Assembly: GCF_001756855.1 (NCBI RefSeq)
Contig: NZ_MAYS01000108.1
Coordinates: 1 to 36,273, forward strand
DNA: 36,273 bases
Direction: 5' to 3'
From: Candidatus Erwinia dacicola
GTDB taxonomy: Bacteria > Pseudomonadota > Gammaproteobacteria > Enterobacterales > Enterobacteriaceae
The first letter of the stretch is position 1, and the number at the start of each line of letters is the position of its first letter. Below are positions 12,551 through 20,144 of this stretch, piece by piece. Below the pieces are notes generated by a model. The model saw only the letters and a program-made list of their open reading frames with translations, was not told where the DNA came from and searched no databases. The translations under genes and the position numbers were made by a program.

Positions 12551-14022
12551 CAGCCGCAGCCATGTCACCGGAAGAGCAGCTCGTCGAGGATATTGCTTCG
12601 TTCACGTATGACCCGCTGGGCTATGCGCTGTATGCGTTCCCGTGGGGCGAGGAAGGAACAGAGTTGGCACACGCCACCGGGCCGAGAAATTGGCAGGCTG
12701 ACGCATTCCGCGAGATACGCGATCACCTACAGAACCCCGTGACGCGTCACCAGCCGCTGATGCTGGCCCGCGCATCCGGACACGGTATAGGCAAATCCGC
12801 TTTCATTTCGATGCTGATCAACTGGGGCATGTCCACCTGTGAGGACTGCAAGGTGGTGGTGACCGCCAACACCGACAACCAGCTGCGCACCAAGACCTGG
12901 CCAGAAATCATCAAATGGTCGAACCTGGCCATAACGAAAGAGTGGTTCACCTGCACCGCCACGGCGATGTACAGCAACGATCCTGGGCACGACAAACGCT
13001 GGCGCGCTGACGCAATCCCGTGGTCTGAGCACAACACAGAGGCGTTCGCCGGGCTGCACAACGAGCGCAAGCGCATCATCGTGGTATTCGACGAAGCCTC
13101 CAACATTGCAGATCTGGTGTGGGAGGTTGCCGAAGGTGCGCTGACGGACGAAGACACTGAAATCATCTGGGTGGCGTTCGGGAACCCGACGCGCAACACC
13201 GGGCGTTTCCGCGAATTTTTCCGTAAGTACAAACACCGCTGGAAGTGCGCGCAGATTGATTCACGCACCGTGGAAGGCACGAACAAACAGCAACTCCAGA
13301 AATGGGTGGACGACTACGGCGAGGACAGCGACTTCGTTAAAGTCCGTGTGCGGGGGATCTTCCCTGACGCGTCTGAACTCCAGTTTATCCCGACCGGGCT
13401 CACTGACGAGGCGATGAAGCGCGTAGTGACCGCCGGGCAGGTGGCGCACGCACCGGTGATTATCGGCGTCGACCCGGCATATTCCGGCGTGGATGACGCG
13501 GTGATATACCTGCGGCAGGGGCTGCACAGCAAAGTACTCTGGACCGGAAATAAGACCACCGACGATCTGATTATGGCGAAGCGCATCGCTGACTTTGAGG
13601 ATCAGTACCAGGCTGACGCGGTGTTTATCGACTTTGGCTACGGTACCGGGCTGAAGTCCATCGGTGATGGCTGGGGCCGGACGTGGCAGCTAATTCCGTT
13701 TGGTGGAGGCTCGACCGATCCGCAGATGCTCAACAAGCGCGGCGAGATGTTCAACAGTTGCAAAACGTGGCTGAAGCTCGGCGGCGCGCTGGACGATCAG
13801 GAGACAGCTGATGACCTTTCGGCAGCAGAGTACAAAGTCAGGGTGGACGGCAAGATCGTCATTGAGCCGAAGGAAGATATCAAAGAGCGGTTAGGCCGCT
13901 CGCCGGGCAAGGGTGACGCGCTGCTACTGACTTTTTCTTTCCCGGTTACGAAGCGCCTGCGCATCCCTGGGCAGGAGAGTCAGCAGGGTAAGGCGGTCAC
14001 AGAGTATGACCCGTGGAAATAA
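12547..14022 (+). CDS. Terminase large subunit (ATPase and nuclease)
   Basis: Packaging motor: an N-terminal ATPase drives DNA into the prohead and a C-terminal nuclease cuts it. In this 491-residue protein the Walker A is SGHGIGKS (77-84), Walker B is IIVVFDE (177-183, with D182 and catalytic E183) and the coupling motif is AFGNPT (210-215). The RNase H-like nuclease carries D309 in IIGVDPAYSG, D362 in FIDFGYGTG and D457 in GKGDALLLTF. All motifs are intact. It follows the small subunit with a four-base overlap. The stop is followed by a bidirectional hairpin and a 1.4-kb interval without plus-strand genes before the portal operon, which is unusual because terminase and portal are normally adjacent. 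Confidence 0.96.
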   Translation: MTAAAMSPEEQLVEDIASFTYDPLGYALYAFPWGEEGTELAHATGPRNWQADAFREIRDHLQNPVTRHQPLMLARASGHGIGKSAFISMLINWGMSTCEDCKVVVTANTDNQLRTKTWPEIIKWSNLAITKEWFTCTATAMYSNDPGHDKRWRADAIPWSEHNTEAFAGLHNERKRIIVVFDEASNIADLVWEVAEGALTDEDTEIIWVAFGNPTRNTGRFREFFRKYKHRWKCAQIDSRTVEGTNKQQLQKWVDDYGEDSDFVKVRVRGIFPDASELQFIPTGLTDEAMKRVVTAGQVAHAPVIIGVDPAYSGVDDAVIYLRQGLHSKVLWTGNKTTDDLIMAKRIADFEDQYQADAVFIDFGYGTGLKSIGDGWGRTWQLIPFGGGSTDPQMLNKRGEMFNSCKTWLKLGGALDDQETADDLSAAEYKVRVDGKIVIEPKEDIKERLGRSPGKGDALLLTFSFPVTKRLRIPGQESQQGKAVTEYDPWK

Positions 14023-14025
14023 CAA

Positions 14026-14045
14026 AGCCCGCGCATCGGCGGGCT
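14026..14045. terminator. Hairpin between terminase and the SPFH-tail gene, possibly a bidirectional terminator
   Basis: AGCCCGC-GCATCG-GCGGGCT. On the minus strand it is followed by TTGTTATTT and could terminate the leftward gene. On the plus strand the following bases (GATTG) make a poor U-tract. Confidence 0.5.
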
Positions 14046-14049
14046 GATT

Positions 14050-14061
14050 GTGACATGTCAC
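14050..14061. repeat. Dispersed palindrome, copy 2 of 3 (GTGACATGTCAC)
   Basis: A perfect 12-bp palindrome just beyond the terminase terminator and eight bases from the end of the leftward SPFH-tail gene. Identical to the copy at 32154. Confidence 0.55.
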
Positions 14062-14068
14062 GGCGTTA

Positions 14069-14482
14069 TTAGCGTTTTCCCGCTTCAAGTATTGGCAGGT
14101 TTGCTTCGGTTGGAACATAAATAACCTGGCTCTTATTCTGTTGTAACCCGTCAATCCACAGATAGCGAAGGTATTCTTCGTTGTTGCGGAGGCTATCACC
14201 AATAATCTGGTTTGCCTTCGCTACTCCTTTGGCACGCTCAATTTCAGCGTCAGCTAACATGCGTGCAGATTCTTTTTTTGCGAGCGCTTCTTGTACAGCG
14301 ATCTGCCTGTCTTACGTTGCTCGAGCCAAGGAAGCCTTCCCGGCAAGATTGCTGCTCCATACGTTGTAATATGGGCATCCTGCCATGCAAAGAGATATGA
14401 GAACTGTAAAGAAAAATACGACATGAAGAACGATCGTTCCCCATTTAATTTCGCGAGCATTATCGTCGTAATATCGACTCAT
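14069..14482 (-). pseudogene. Small membrane protein with SPFH/prohibitin-type tail, interrupted by one stop codon
   Basis: One frame of 138 codons runs from MSRYYDDNAREIKWGTIVLH to the end LPILEAGKR with a single internal TAA at 14314-14312. The first part has a transmembrane segment (TIVLHVVFFFTVLISLCMAG) followed directly by C-P-Y-Y-N, which might be a lipid-modification site. The part after the stop (DRQIAVQEALAKKESARMLA, AEIERAKGVAKANQIIG, YLRYLWIDGLQQN, VIYVPTEANLPILEAG) has the coiled-coil pattern of SPFH-domain C-termini. A CAA (Gln) to TAA change would explain the stop. AAGGTG lies upstream of the ATG. Relatives are common in enterobacterial prophages with unknown role. Unless the stop is read through, only a 56-residue membrane stub is made. 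Confidence 0.75.
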
Positions 14483-14494
14483 GATTATCACCTT

Positions 14495-14519
14495 AAAAAA
14501 ATGCCCGGACGAACCGGGC
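14495..14519 (-). terminator. Strong intrinsic terminator at the 3' end of the candidate noncoding RNA
   Basis: On the minus strand GCCCGG-TTCGT-CCGGGC is followed by A and seven T. It has no coding gene upstream on that strand for about 0.8 kb, so it most likely ends the structured RNA described here. Confidence 0.85.
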
Positions 14520-14606
14520 GAATGGAAGCAAGGGTCTACGGAGTGCCTTCCTTGGCGGGTGATGCAGGGTTTACAGCGCAACGTCATCGGAATGGCGCTC
14601 TGCTGT

Positions 14607-14647
14607 AAAAAGGGCGGTGGTCAGAAGTGGGAGCAACTGCCACCGCC
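14607..14647 (-). terminator. Possible internal terminator within the candidate noncoding RNA
   Basis: An 8-bp stem GGCGGTGG/CCACCGCC (minus strand) with an internal AGT/ACT extension is followed by CTTTTT. It could produce a shorter RNA of about 0.7 kb ending near 14607, or be a structural domain with partial termination. Confidence 0.5.
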
Positions 14648-15312
14648 AAAGCTACACGCATTGCCTGGTACTGCCGTATCACGGTCCTAAGGCGTGATTG
14701 GGTTGTGGTGGCCGGTGCGCCGGCGATAGCGTTTGTCGCGTGCTAATAGCAACTTTCACCACAACGGAAAGAGCACTCATGACTCGCATCATGTGGCGCA
14801 ACCCCATGGCAGGGAGTCGAACCCTACAAATGCTCTTACCTGTTGTGTGCCTGTCTTTCCAGGCTGTCAGCAATTCGGTAACACGGCTTGCTTGCCGTGG
14901 CGTCTGGGCTGTTTAGACCCTTCAGCAATACGGGATATACCCGTTCAAGGTTATCGCCCACCCCCGCTAGGGTGTGGTGTTGTGTTTCCACAACATTGAG
15001 AGCACTGCTGCCGGCGTTCACAGTTTTCGGGCAGTCGACGACCTACACCCTAAGTACTCTCATCGTTATGGCCTCGTCTCTTCCGAGGTGTCACACCGTA
15101 TCGCCACGATGGTGAATCGTCATGTCCGTGCATACCGAGAGTGACTTGCACATTCCGGCTACCTGCTCAGGGGAAGTTGTCAAGGACCCTGCCAGACCGC
15201 TACGACACATGTGCCATATGCCGTACTGCTCACACCTGGAAGCGCACTCACCAGTTTTGATTTAGCGACAAGACCTCACCGAACCGATATCAAAGTGCGC
15301 TTTCATGTTGTG

Positions 15313-15327
15313 TTACCTGAAGGGTAA
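15313..15327. promoter_or_regulatory. Predicted repressor operator (perfect) at the noncoding RNA promoter
   Basis: TTACC-tgaag-GGTAA. It overlaps the whole -10 (15326-15321) and the expected start of the minus-strand promoter, so repressor would silence the RNA in the lysogen. Confidence 0.75.
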
Positions 15328-15349
15328 TAATTACAGTTAATTATGTCAA
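15321..15349 (-). promoter_or_regulatory. Sigma-70-like promoter for the candidate noncoding RNA
   Basis: Minus strand: perfect -35 TTGACA (15349-15344), 17-base spacer, -10 TACCCT (15326-15321). The expected start is near 15314, just before the 5'-most stem. Confidence 0.68.
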
Positions 15350-15417
15350 TACACTACGTTAAATAATCCGTATATGGTTAAATTGGTAATAATTTAATCG
15401 TGTGTGAGGTTATCGCT

Positions 15418-15624
15418 ATGTGTATCGGCAGCAAGCCATCAGTGCCAGCGGCACCAGAAGTTCAGGCCGCACCTCAGGAGCAGGACGCCGCTGTGGTCAG
15501 TGCGCGCGATGACGAAGAGCGCCGCCGCCGTGCTGCTGCCGGTCGTAACTCGACCATGCTCACCGGTGCCCAGGGCGACACTTCCGCCGCAAATACCAGC
15601 GGTAAAACGCTGCTCGGTCAGTAA
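15418..15624 (+). CDS. Small conserved protein preceding the portal gene (68 aa)
   Basis: A 68-residue protein (MCIGSKPSVPAAPEVQAAPQ, then DDEERRRRAAAGRNSTMLTG and KTLLGQ). A proline/alanine-rich N-terminus, basic R-rich middle and TLLGQ end are characteristic of the small protein encoded just before head-tail connector genes in many podoviruses; its function is not established. The ATG at 15418 with GAGG upstream is preferred over a codon at 15400. It is the first gene of the rightward morphogenesis operon after the noncoding interval. The MC start could suggest lipid modification, but there is no signal sequence. Confidence 0.72.
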   Translation: MCIGSKPSVPAAPEVQAAPQEQDAAVVSARDDEERRRRAAAGRNSTMLTGAQGDTSAANTSGKTLLGQ

Positions 15625-15638
15625 CGGAGCGCGCAGAG

Positions 15639-17312
15639 ATGGCGGAAACCGAAAAAGAGCGGCTGCTGAAGCAGCTCGCACAGCTGAAGAATGAGCGCAC
15701 ATCGTTCGAGCCGCACTGGCGCGACCTGAGCGACTTTATCAATCCGCGCGGTTCCCGCTTCCTGACGTCTGACGTTAACCGTGACGATCGCCGCAACACC
15801 AAAATTGTTGACCCTACCGGTTCACTCGCTCAGCGCATTCTCGCCAGCGGCATGATGTCCGGCATCACCAGTCCTGCGCGCCCGTGGTTCAAGCTGGCAA
15901 CGCCTGACCCTGACATGATGGATTACGGCCCGGTGAAGGTCTGGCTGGAAGTCGTGCAGCGCCGCATGAACGAAGTGTTCAACAAGTCGAACCTGTATCA
16001 GTCTCTGCCTGTCATGTACGCCAGCCTGGGCACTTTCGGCACTGCCGCCATGGCTGTGCTGGAAGATGACCAGGACGTGATTCGCACAATGCCATTCCCG
16101 ATTGGCAGCTACTACCTGGCGAACAGCCCGCGAGGCAGCGTCGACACCTCATTCAGGCAGTTCTCCATGACCGTGCGCCAGCTCGTGCAAGAGTTTGGCC
16201 TGGACAATGTCAGCGCGTCCGTGAAGAGCCAGTGGGAAAGTGGATCGTATGAAAACTGGATCGAAGTAAACCACTGCATCACGCCAAACATCAACCGCGA
16301 CAGCGGGAAGTTGGACAGCAAGAACAAGCCGTATCGCTCTGTCTATTTCGAGACTGGCGGCGACTCCGACAAGTTGCTGCGTGAATCTGGTTTCGATGAA
16401 TTCCCGATTCTGGCACCGCGCTGGGAAGTTAACGGCGAGGACGTATACGCGTCTTCCTGTCCAGGAATGCTGGCGCTCGGGCAGGTTAAGGCGCTTCAGG
16501 TTGAGCAGAAACGTAAAGCTCAGCTCATCGACAAAGCTACAAACCCGCCGATGGTTGCGCCAACTTCACTGAAGAATCAGCGCGTTTCTCTGCTGCCTGG
16601 TGACGTGACGTATCTCGACGTGCTGAGCGGCCAGGACGGTTTCAAACCTGCGTACCTGGTAAACCCGAATACCGCCGACCTGCTGGCTGACATTCAGGAC
16701 ACCCGCCAGACCATCAACAGCGCCTACTTTGTCGACCTCTTCATGATGCTGCAAAACATCAACACCCGCTCAATGCCGGTGGAGGCGGTGATCGAGATGA
16801 AGGAAGAGAAGCTGCTGATGCTCGGCCCGGTGCTGGAACGCCTGAACGACGAAGCGCTCAATCCGCTTATCGACCGCGTGTTCTCCATCATGGCGCGCAA
16901 GAACATGCTGCCGCCACCGCCAGACGTTATGCAGGGAATGCCGCTGCGCATCGAGTACATCTCCGTTATGGCGCAGGCGCAGAAATCTATCGGCCTCACC
17001 AGTCTGTCGCAGACCGTTGGCTTCATCGCTCAACTGGCTTCAGTCGGTAAAACGGAAGCGCTCGACAAGCTCGACGCGGATCAGGCTATCGACGCGTTCT
17101 CCGAAATGTCCGGCGTATCGCCAACAGTCATCGTTCCGCAGGAGCAGGTGCAGCAGATTCGAGAAGACCGCGCCAAACAGCAGCAGGCAGCTCAGGCTCT
17201 GGCAATGGGTCAGGCCGTAGCGCAGGGCGCTAAGACGCTCAGCGATACGCAAACCGCAGATCCAAGCGCGCTGACAGCAATCACTAACGCAGTTGGAGCG
17301 ACGCAGCAATGA
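15639..17312 (+). CDS. Portal (head-tail connector) protein
   Basis: Forms the dodecameric ring at one capsid vertex through which DNA passes and to which terminase and tail dock. The 557-residue protein matches T7-type head-tail connectors: LKQLAQLKNERTSFEPHWRD and LSDFINPRGSRFL near the N-terminus, RILASGMMSGITSPARPWFK, PVMYASLGTFGTAAMAVLED, the wing/stem core FPILAPRWEVNGEDVYASS, and the C-terminal helix with VEAVIEMKEEKLLMLGPVLE. The Gln/Ala-rich C-terminal tail (about 500-557) is typical of the variable barrel. GGAG lies upstream of the ATG. Its stop overlaps the next gene by four bases. Length is normal and no lesion is visible. Confidence 0.95.
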   Translation: MAETEKERLLKQLAQLKNERTSFEPHWRDLSDFINPRGSRFLTSDVNRDDRRNTKIVDPTGSLAQRILASGMMSGITSPARPWFKLATPDPDMMDYGPVKVWLEVVQRRMNEVFNKSNLYQSLPVMYASLGTFGTAAMAVLEDDQDVIRTMPFPIGSYYLANSPRGSVDTSFRQFSMTVRQLVQEFGLDNVSASVKSQWESGSYENWIEVNHCITPNINRDSGKLDSKNKPYRSVYFETGGDSDKLLRESGFDEFPILAPRWEVNGEDVYASSCPGMLALGQVKALQVEQKRKAQLIDKATNPPMVAPTSLKNQRVSLLPGDVTYLDVLSGQDGFKPAYLVNPNTADLLADIQDTRQTINSAYFVDLFMMLQNINTRSMPVEAVIEMKEEKLLMLGPVLERLNDEALNPLIDRVFSIMARKNMLPPPPDVMQGMPLRIEYISVMAQAQKSIGLTSLSQTVGFIAQLASVGKTEALDKLDADQAIDAFSEMSGVSPTVIVPQEQVQQIREDRAKQQQAAQALAMGQAVAQGAKTLSDTQTADPSALTAITNAVGATQQ

Positions 17313-17608
17313 CGTATATCGACGACGAAGAACGCAAATCCGAGCTGGAAGCTGAACAGCAGATCCTCGCTCAGCGCGATATCGAAGACATCCAGTTCGT
17401 CATGGGCAGCGAGCAGGGCCGCCGCGTTATCTGGTCACTGCTGGAGAAAGGAAAGGTATTCGCACCGTGCTTCGCCGGTGATTCGCATTTAACCGCATTC
17501 AATGAAGGGCAGCGCAACCTGGCTCTGGTTCTGTTTCAGCGCGTCATGGCGCACTGCCCTGATCAGTATCTGAAGATGGCCGCAGAGGCCGGTGAGGACA
17601 ATGTATGA
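17309..17608 (+). CDS. Bbp19-like structural protein (99 aa)
   Basis: A 99-residue protein of the family named after Bordetella phage BPP-1 Bbp19, encoded directly after the portal gene in epsilon15/BPP-1-like phages. Family features are DIEDIQFVMGSEQGRRVIWS with LLEKGKVF, then LTAFNEGQRNLALVLFQRVM and the C-terminal YLKMAAE. It is helical, without membrane segments or enzyme motifs. The ATG overlaps the portal stop and its own stop overlaps the next ATG, so it is made in step with the portal. A role in head assembly or as a minor virion component is likely but not shown. Confidence 0.82.
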   Translation: MTYIDDEERKSELEAEQQILAQRDIEDIQFVMGSEQGRRVIWSLLEKGKVFAPCFAGDSHLTAFNEGQRNLALVLFQRVMAHCPDQYLKMAAEAGEDNV

Positions 17609-17928
17609 CACAGGTACAAACCCAGCGCGTCGTGCGCTTTGATGGCGCAAATCAGGTGGTAGAGGTTCCGGATCCTGCCCCGGCAACAATTGGCGCCCCG
17701 ACCGCTACAGATTACGGCGGCGTGAAGTTGGGGGCAGCCATTGCAGCACCGGCAGCAATGACAGCTACCGATGACACCAACTCTTCCGCATCAGACGTTG
17801 CCGGGCTTGTTACTGACCACAACGATCTGGTCGCCAAATACAACGCGCTGCTGACAGATACCGCTGCACTGCGCACCACTCTTTCCGCTGTTCTGGCGCA
17901 ACTCAAAGCCAAAACGATCCCGGTTTAA
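17605..17928 (+). CDS. Head fiber-like protein
   Basis: A 107-residue protein with a short basic N-terminus (MTQVQTQRVVRFDGANQVVE), a low-complexity Pro/Ala linker, the motif ATDYGGVKLGAAIA, and a C-terminal coiled coil (VAGLVTDHNDLVAKYNALLT, then LRTTLSAVLAQLKAK). This arrangement is typical of phage head-fiber proteins that trimerise through the coiled coil and decorate the capsid. It overlaps the Bbp19-like gene by four bases and precedes the scaffold gene. The assignment rests on motif order and location. A small tail or assembly factor is an alternative. Confidence 0.72.
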   Translation: MTQVQTQRVVRFDGANQVVEVPDPAPATIGAPTATDYGGVKLGAAIAAPAAMTATDDTNSSASDVAGLVTDHNDLVAKYNALLTDTAALRTTLSAVLAQLKAKTIPV

Positions 17929-17939
17929 GGAGATAACCA

Positions 17940-18638
17940 ATGAACTTATTTGATCGTCTGCTGCATCGCCGTCTTTGCAATGAGCAGCCTGCTGATGGTG
18001 GCGCTGCGCCGGCATCGTCTGAGCCAGCTGCACCTGCTGCCGATGCTCCTGCACCTGATGCTGACCCGGCTAAACCACAAGGCGATAAGCCACATCCTGG
18101 CACTGAAGGTGATAAGCCTCAGGAAGACAAACCAGCTGATGGTGATAAGTCAGCAGATAAGTCGGAAGACGAAGAGCAGAAGCAGGAAGGTGCGCCGGAG
18201 AAATACGAATTTACCGCTGGCGAAGGCGTAGAGCTGGATGCCGAAGCGCTGAAGGACTTCGAGCCCGTTGCCCGTGAGCTGAACCTGACCAACGAGCAGG
18301 CGCAGAAGCTGGTGGACGCATATCCAAAAATTCTGGCCGGTGTGCAGCAGCGTCAGGCAGAAGCCTGGCAGAAGCAGACCGAAGGCTGGGCAGAGACCGT
18401 GAAGGCAGACAAGGAGATCGGCGGCGACAAACTGACCGCAAACCTCAGCGCTGCACAGCGTGCACTGGACCAGTTCGGCACGCCGGAACTGAAAGAATAT
18501 CTGAACGCTACCGGGCTTGGTAACCATCCAGACCTTGTTAAAACGTTCGTGAAAATCGGTAAAGCCATGTCGGAAGACGGCATGGTCGATGGCAGTAATC
18601 AAGGCCAGCGTAGTGCGGCCGAAGTGCTTTATGGCTAA
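17940..18638 (+). CDS. Capsid scaffolding protein
   Basis: Internal scaffold directing capsid protein into a prohead and released before maturation. The 232-residue protein is very acidic, with an extended Pro/Ala/Asp/Lys-rich N-terminal half (DADPAKPQGDKPHPGTEGDK and repeats of the GDK/ADK type), then a helical half: VARELNLTNEQAQKLVDAYP, QRQAEAWQKQTEGWAETVKA, KEIGGDKLTANLSAAQRAL. The C-terminal basic/helical segment (NHPDLVKTFVKIGKAMSEDG) is where scaffolds usually grip the coat protein. Location immediately upstream of the major capsid gene and composition both fit. No protease motif is seen. Confidence 0.86.
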   Translation: MNLFDRLLHRRLCNEQPADGGAAPASSEPAAPAADAPAPDADPAKPQGDKPHPGTEGDKPQEDKPADGDKSADKSEDEEQKQEGAPEKYEFTAGEGVELDAEALKDFEPVARELNLTNEQAQKLVDAYPKILAGVQQRQAEAWQKQTEGWAETVKADKEIGGDKLTANLSAAQRALDQFGTPELKEYLNATGLGNHPDLVKTFVKIGKAMSEDGMVDGSNQGQRSAAEVLYG

Positions 18639-18655
18639 TAAGAGAGGATATAACC

Positions 18656-19642
18656 ATGGCTGTTAAAGGCGTAAATGCGCTGACGCTGGCTGACTGGGCT
18701 AAGCGTACTGATCCAAACGGAAAGGTCGATAAGATTGTCGAACTTCTTTCCCAGACCAACGAAATCCTGACGGATATGATGTTCGTAGAGGGTAACCTTC
18801 CAACTGGTCACCGTACCACCGTTCGCTCGGGGCTCCCGCAGCCTACCTGGCGTTTGCTGAACTACGGTGTGCAACCGACAAAATCAACTACCGTACAGGT
18901 CACTGACACTGTCGGCATGCTGGAGGCTTATGCGGAAGTAGATAAGTCACTGGCAGATCTTAACGGTAACACTGCTGAATTCCGCCTGTCTGAAGATCGT
19001 GCATTCCTCGAAGGCATGAACCAGCAGATGGCTCAGACCCTGTTCTACGGCGACACCAGTGTGAATCCGCAGCAGTTCATGGGCCTGTCATCCCGCTACT
19101 CCACCAAATCCGCAGGCAACGGCCAGAACATTATTGATGCTGGCGGCACCGGCACAGATAACACCTCTATCTGGCTGGTGGTCTGGGGTGAAAATACTGT
19201 GCACGGCATCTTCCCTAAAGGGCAGAAGGCTGGTTTGCAGACTCAGAACCTCGGCGAGCAGACTCTTACCGATGCCAATGGTGGCAAATACCAGGGTTAC
19301 CGCACCCATTATAAGTGGGATAACGGCCTGGCTCTCCGTGACTGGCGCTACGTTGTGCGCATCGCCAACATCGATGTGAGCGATCTGTCAGTGCCTGGTT
19401 CAGCTGCAAATATCGTCAGCCTGATGGTTAAAGCGCTGCACCGCGTCCCTAACCTGAAAATGGGCCGCGCGGTGTTCTACATGAACCGTACCGTTGCCCA
19501 GGTGCTGGATCTGCAATCTCTGGATAAAGCATCTCTGGCTCTGTCCGTAAAAGAGACTGAAGGCGAATTCTGGACCACGTTCCGTGGCATCCCAATCCGT
19601 GAAACCGATGCGATTCTGGAAACAGAAGCGCGCGTTGTTTAA
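18656..19642 (+). CDS. Major capsid protein (HK97 fold, epsilon15/BPP-1 type)
   Basis: Builds the icosahedral shell. The 328-residue protein is similar in length to epsilon15 gp7 and has the family pattern: N-arm MAVKGVNALTLADWAKRTDP, then VELLSQTNEILTDMMFVEGN, RTTVRSGLPQPTWRLLNYGV and the spine-helix stretch FRLSEDRAFLEGMNQQMAQT. Later segments include FYGDTSVNPQQFMGLSSRYS, WGENTVHGIFPKGQKAGL and the C-terminal GEFWTTFRGIPIRETDAI. It lacks the N-terminal delta domain of HK97 and so needs the separate scaffold encoded upstream. A good ribosome site (AGAGG) precedes it. The gene is followed by a strong hairpin, probably adjusting expression relative to downstream genes. Confidence 0.93.
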   Translation: MAVKGVNALTLADWAKRTDPNGKVDKIVELLSQTNEILTDMMFVEGNLPTGHRTTVRSGLPQPTWRLLNYGVQPTKSTTVQVTDTVGMLEAYAEVDKSLADLNGNTAEFRLSEDRAFLEGMNQQMAQTLFYGDTSVNPQQFMGLSSRYSTKSAGNGQNIIDAGGTGTDNTSIWLVVWGENTVHGIFPKGQKAGLQTQNLGEQTLTDANGGKYQGYRTHYKWDNGLALRDWRYVVRIANIDVSDLSVPGSAANIVSLMVKALHRVPNLKMGRAVFYMNRTVAQVLDLQSLDKASLALSVKETEGEFWTTFRGIPIRETDAILETEARVV

Positions 19643-19658
19643 CGCCTGTCATTAACTG

Positions 19659-19678
19659 ATGGGCCTTAACCGGCCCAT
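19659..19678. repeat. Hairpin after the major capsid gene
   Basis: ATGGGCC-TTAACC-GGCCCAT, a 7-bp stem with no U-tract, 17 bases after the capsid stop and just before the next ribosome site. It is probably a messenger stabiliser or partial attenuator that raises capsid levels relative to downstream genes. Confidence 0.5.
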
Positions 19679-19693
19679 AAATGGAGAAAGAAA

Positions 19694-20134
19694 ATGATCC
19701 TCGACAAACTGTTGATGTTCTCCGAGAAGCAGGCGGTTACAGCTTCCGCTGCTTCTACGGACGTAATTGACCTCGGACCTATCGATGGCACCCGCCGCGA
19801 TATCGGCGTTGGTTATCCGCTGGAGTTCTGGGCAACCGTTGACACCACTGCAACCGCTGCTGGTGCCGCGACCCTCAACGTTCAGTTGCAGACCAGCCCG
19901 GACAACTCCACCTGGACCACTATCTACGACAGCGATGCTCTGGCGCTGTCTGCCCTGACAGTTGGTAAACGATTGTTTTCTAACAAGGTTCCGGCGGGCG
20001 TCCAGCGCTATCTCCGCGTCAACTATTCAGTCGGCACCGGTCCGCTGACGGCTGGTGCGTTCACCTCGGGCATTAATTTGGATGTTGACAACAACACTCC
20101 TTATTACCCGATCCGTTCTAAAGTGACTGGCTAA
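19694..20134 (+). CDS. Bbp16-like capsid cement protein
   Basis: A 146-residue, beta-rich protein (MILDKLLMFSEKQAVTASAA, VIDLGPIDGTRRDIGVGYPL, TLNVQLQTSPDNSTWTTIYD, VQRYLRVNYSV). It resembles the Bbp16 family of capsid cement/decoration proteins of BPP-1-like phages: a jelly-roll-like sandwich bound outside the capsid at symmetry positions. The pattern with S-x-D-N-S-x-W is common in such folds. It follows the major capsid gene with a good ribosome site (GGAG), as expected for a high-copy virion protein. No signal peptide or enzyme motif is present. Confidence 0.8.
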   Translation: MILDKLLMFSEKQAVTASAASTDVIDLGPIDGTRRDIGVGYPLEFWATVDTTATAAGAATLNVQLQTSPDNSTWTTIYDSDALALSALTVGKRLFSNKVPAGVQRYLRVNYSVGTGPLTAGAFTSGINLDVDNNTPYYPIRSKVTG

Positions 20135-20144
20135 GGTGATGGCA

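Larger units (their letters stand above)
14495..15314 (-). ncRNA. Candidate large structured noncoding RNA (about 0.8 kb)
   Basis: There is no convincing coding frame on either strand, but dense nested stems. A 9-bp stem pairs 15240-15248 with 15294-15302 near the 5' end. A long arm pairs 14998-15006 with 15053-15061. A 7-bp hairpin at 14978-14995 has a GAAA tetraloop on the minus strand. CACGGC/GCCGTG lies at 14882-14899. A 7-bp-closed cloverleaf with a UUCGA T-loop spans 14769-14837. An 8-bp-closed multibranch domain spans 14703-14764, and an 8-bp stem spans 14613-14647. The minus strand is supported by a TTGACA promoter at 15349-15321, terminators at 14607 and 14495, the GNRA loop, and a G-U pair replacing a C-A mismatch in the 14998/15061 stem. 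Size and setting recall the giant phage RNAs GOLLD and ROOL, but membership is not established. Confidence 0.72.

Noticed and set aside
14769-14837. A tRNA gene on the minus strand
   Set aside because: The T-arm-like hairpin is at the 5' side, there is no anticodon arm of correct geometry, and no acceptor-CCA end.
14520-15320. Several 60-90 codon frames on both strands in the interval between terminase and portal
   Set aside because: They have no good ribosome sites, their composition is not protein-like, and they cross strong inverted repeats. A structured RNA explains the interval better.
15375-15389. Additional operator near TGGTTAAATTGGTAA upstream of the portal operon
   Set aside because: Only the right half-site GGTAA matches; the left half has little similarity to TTACC.
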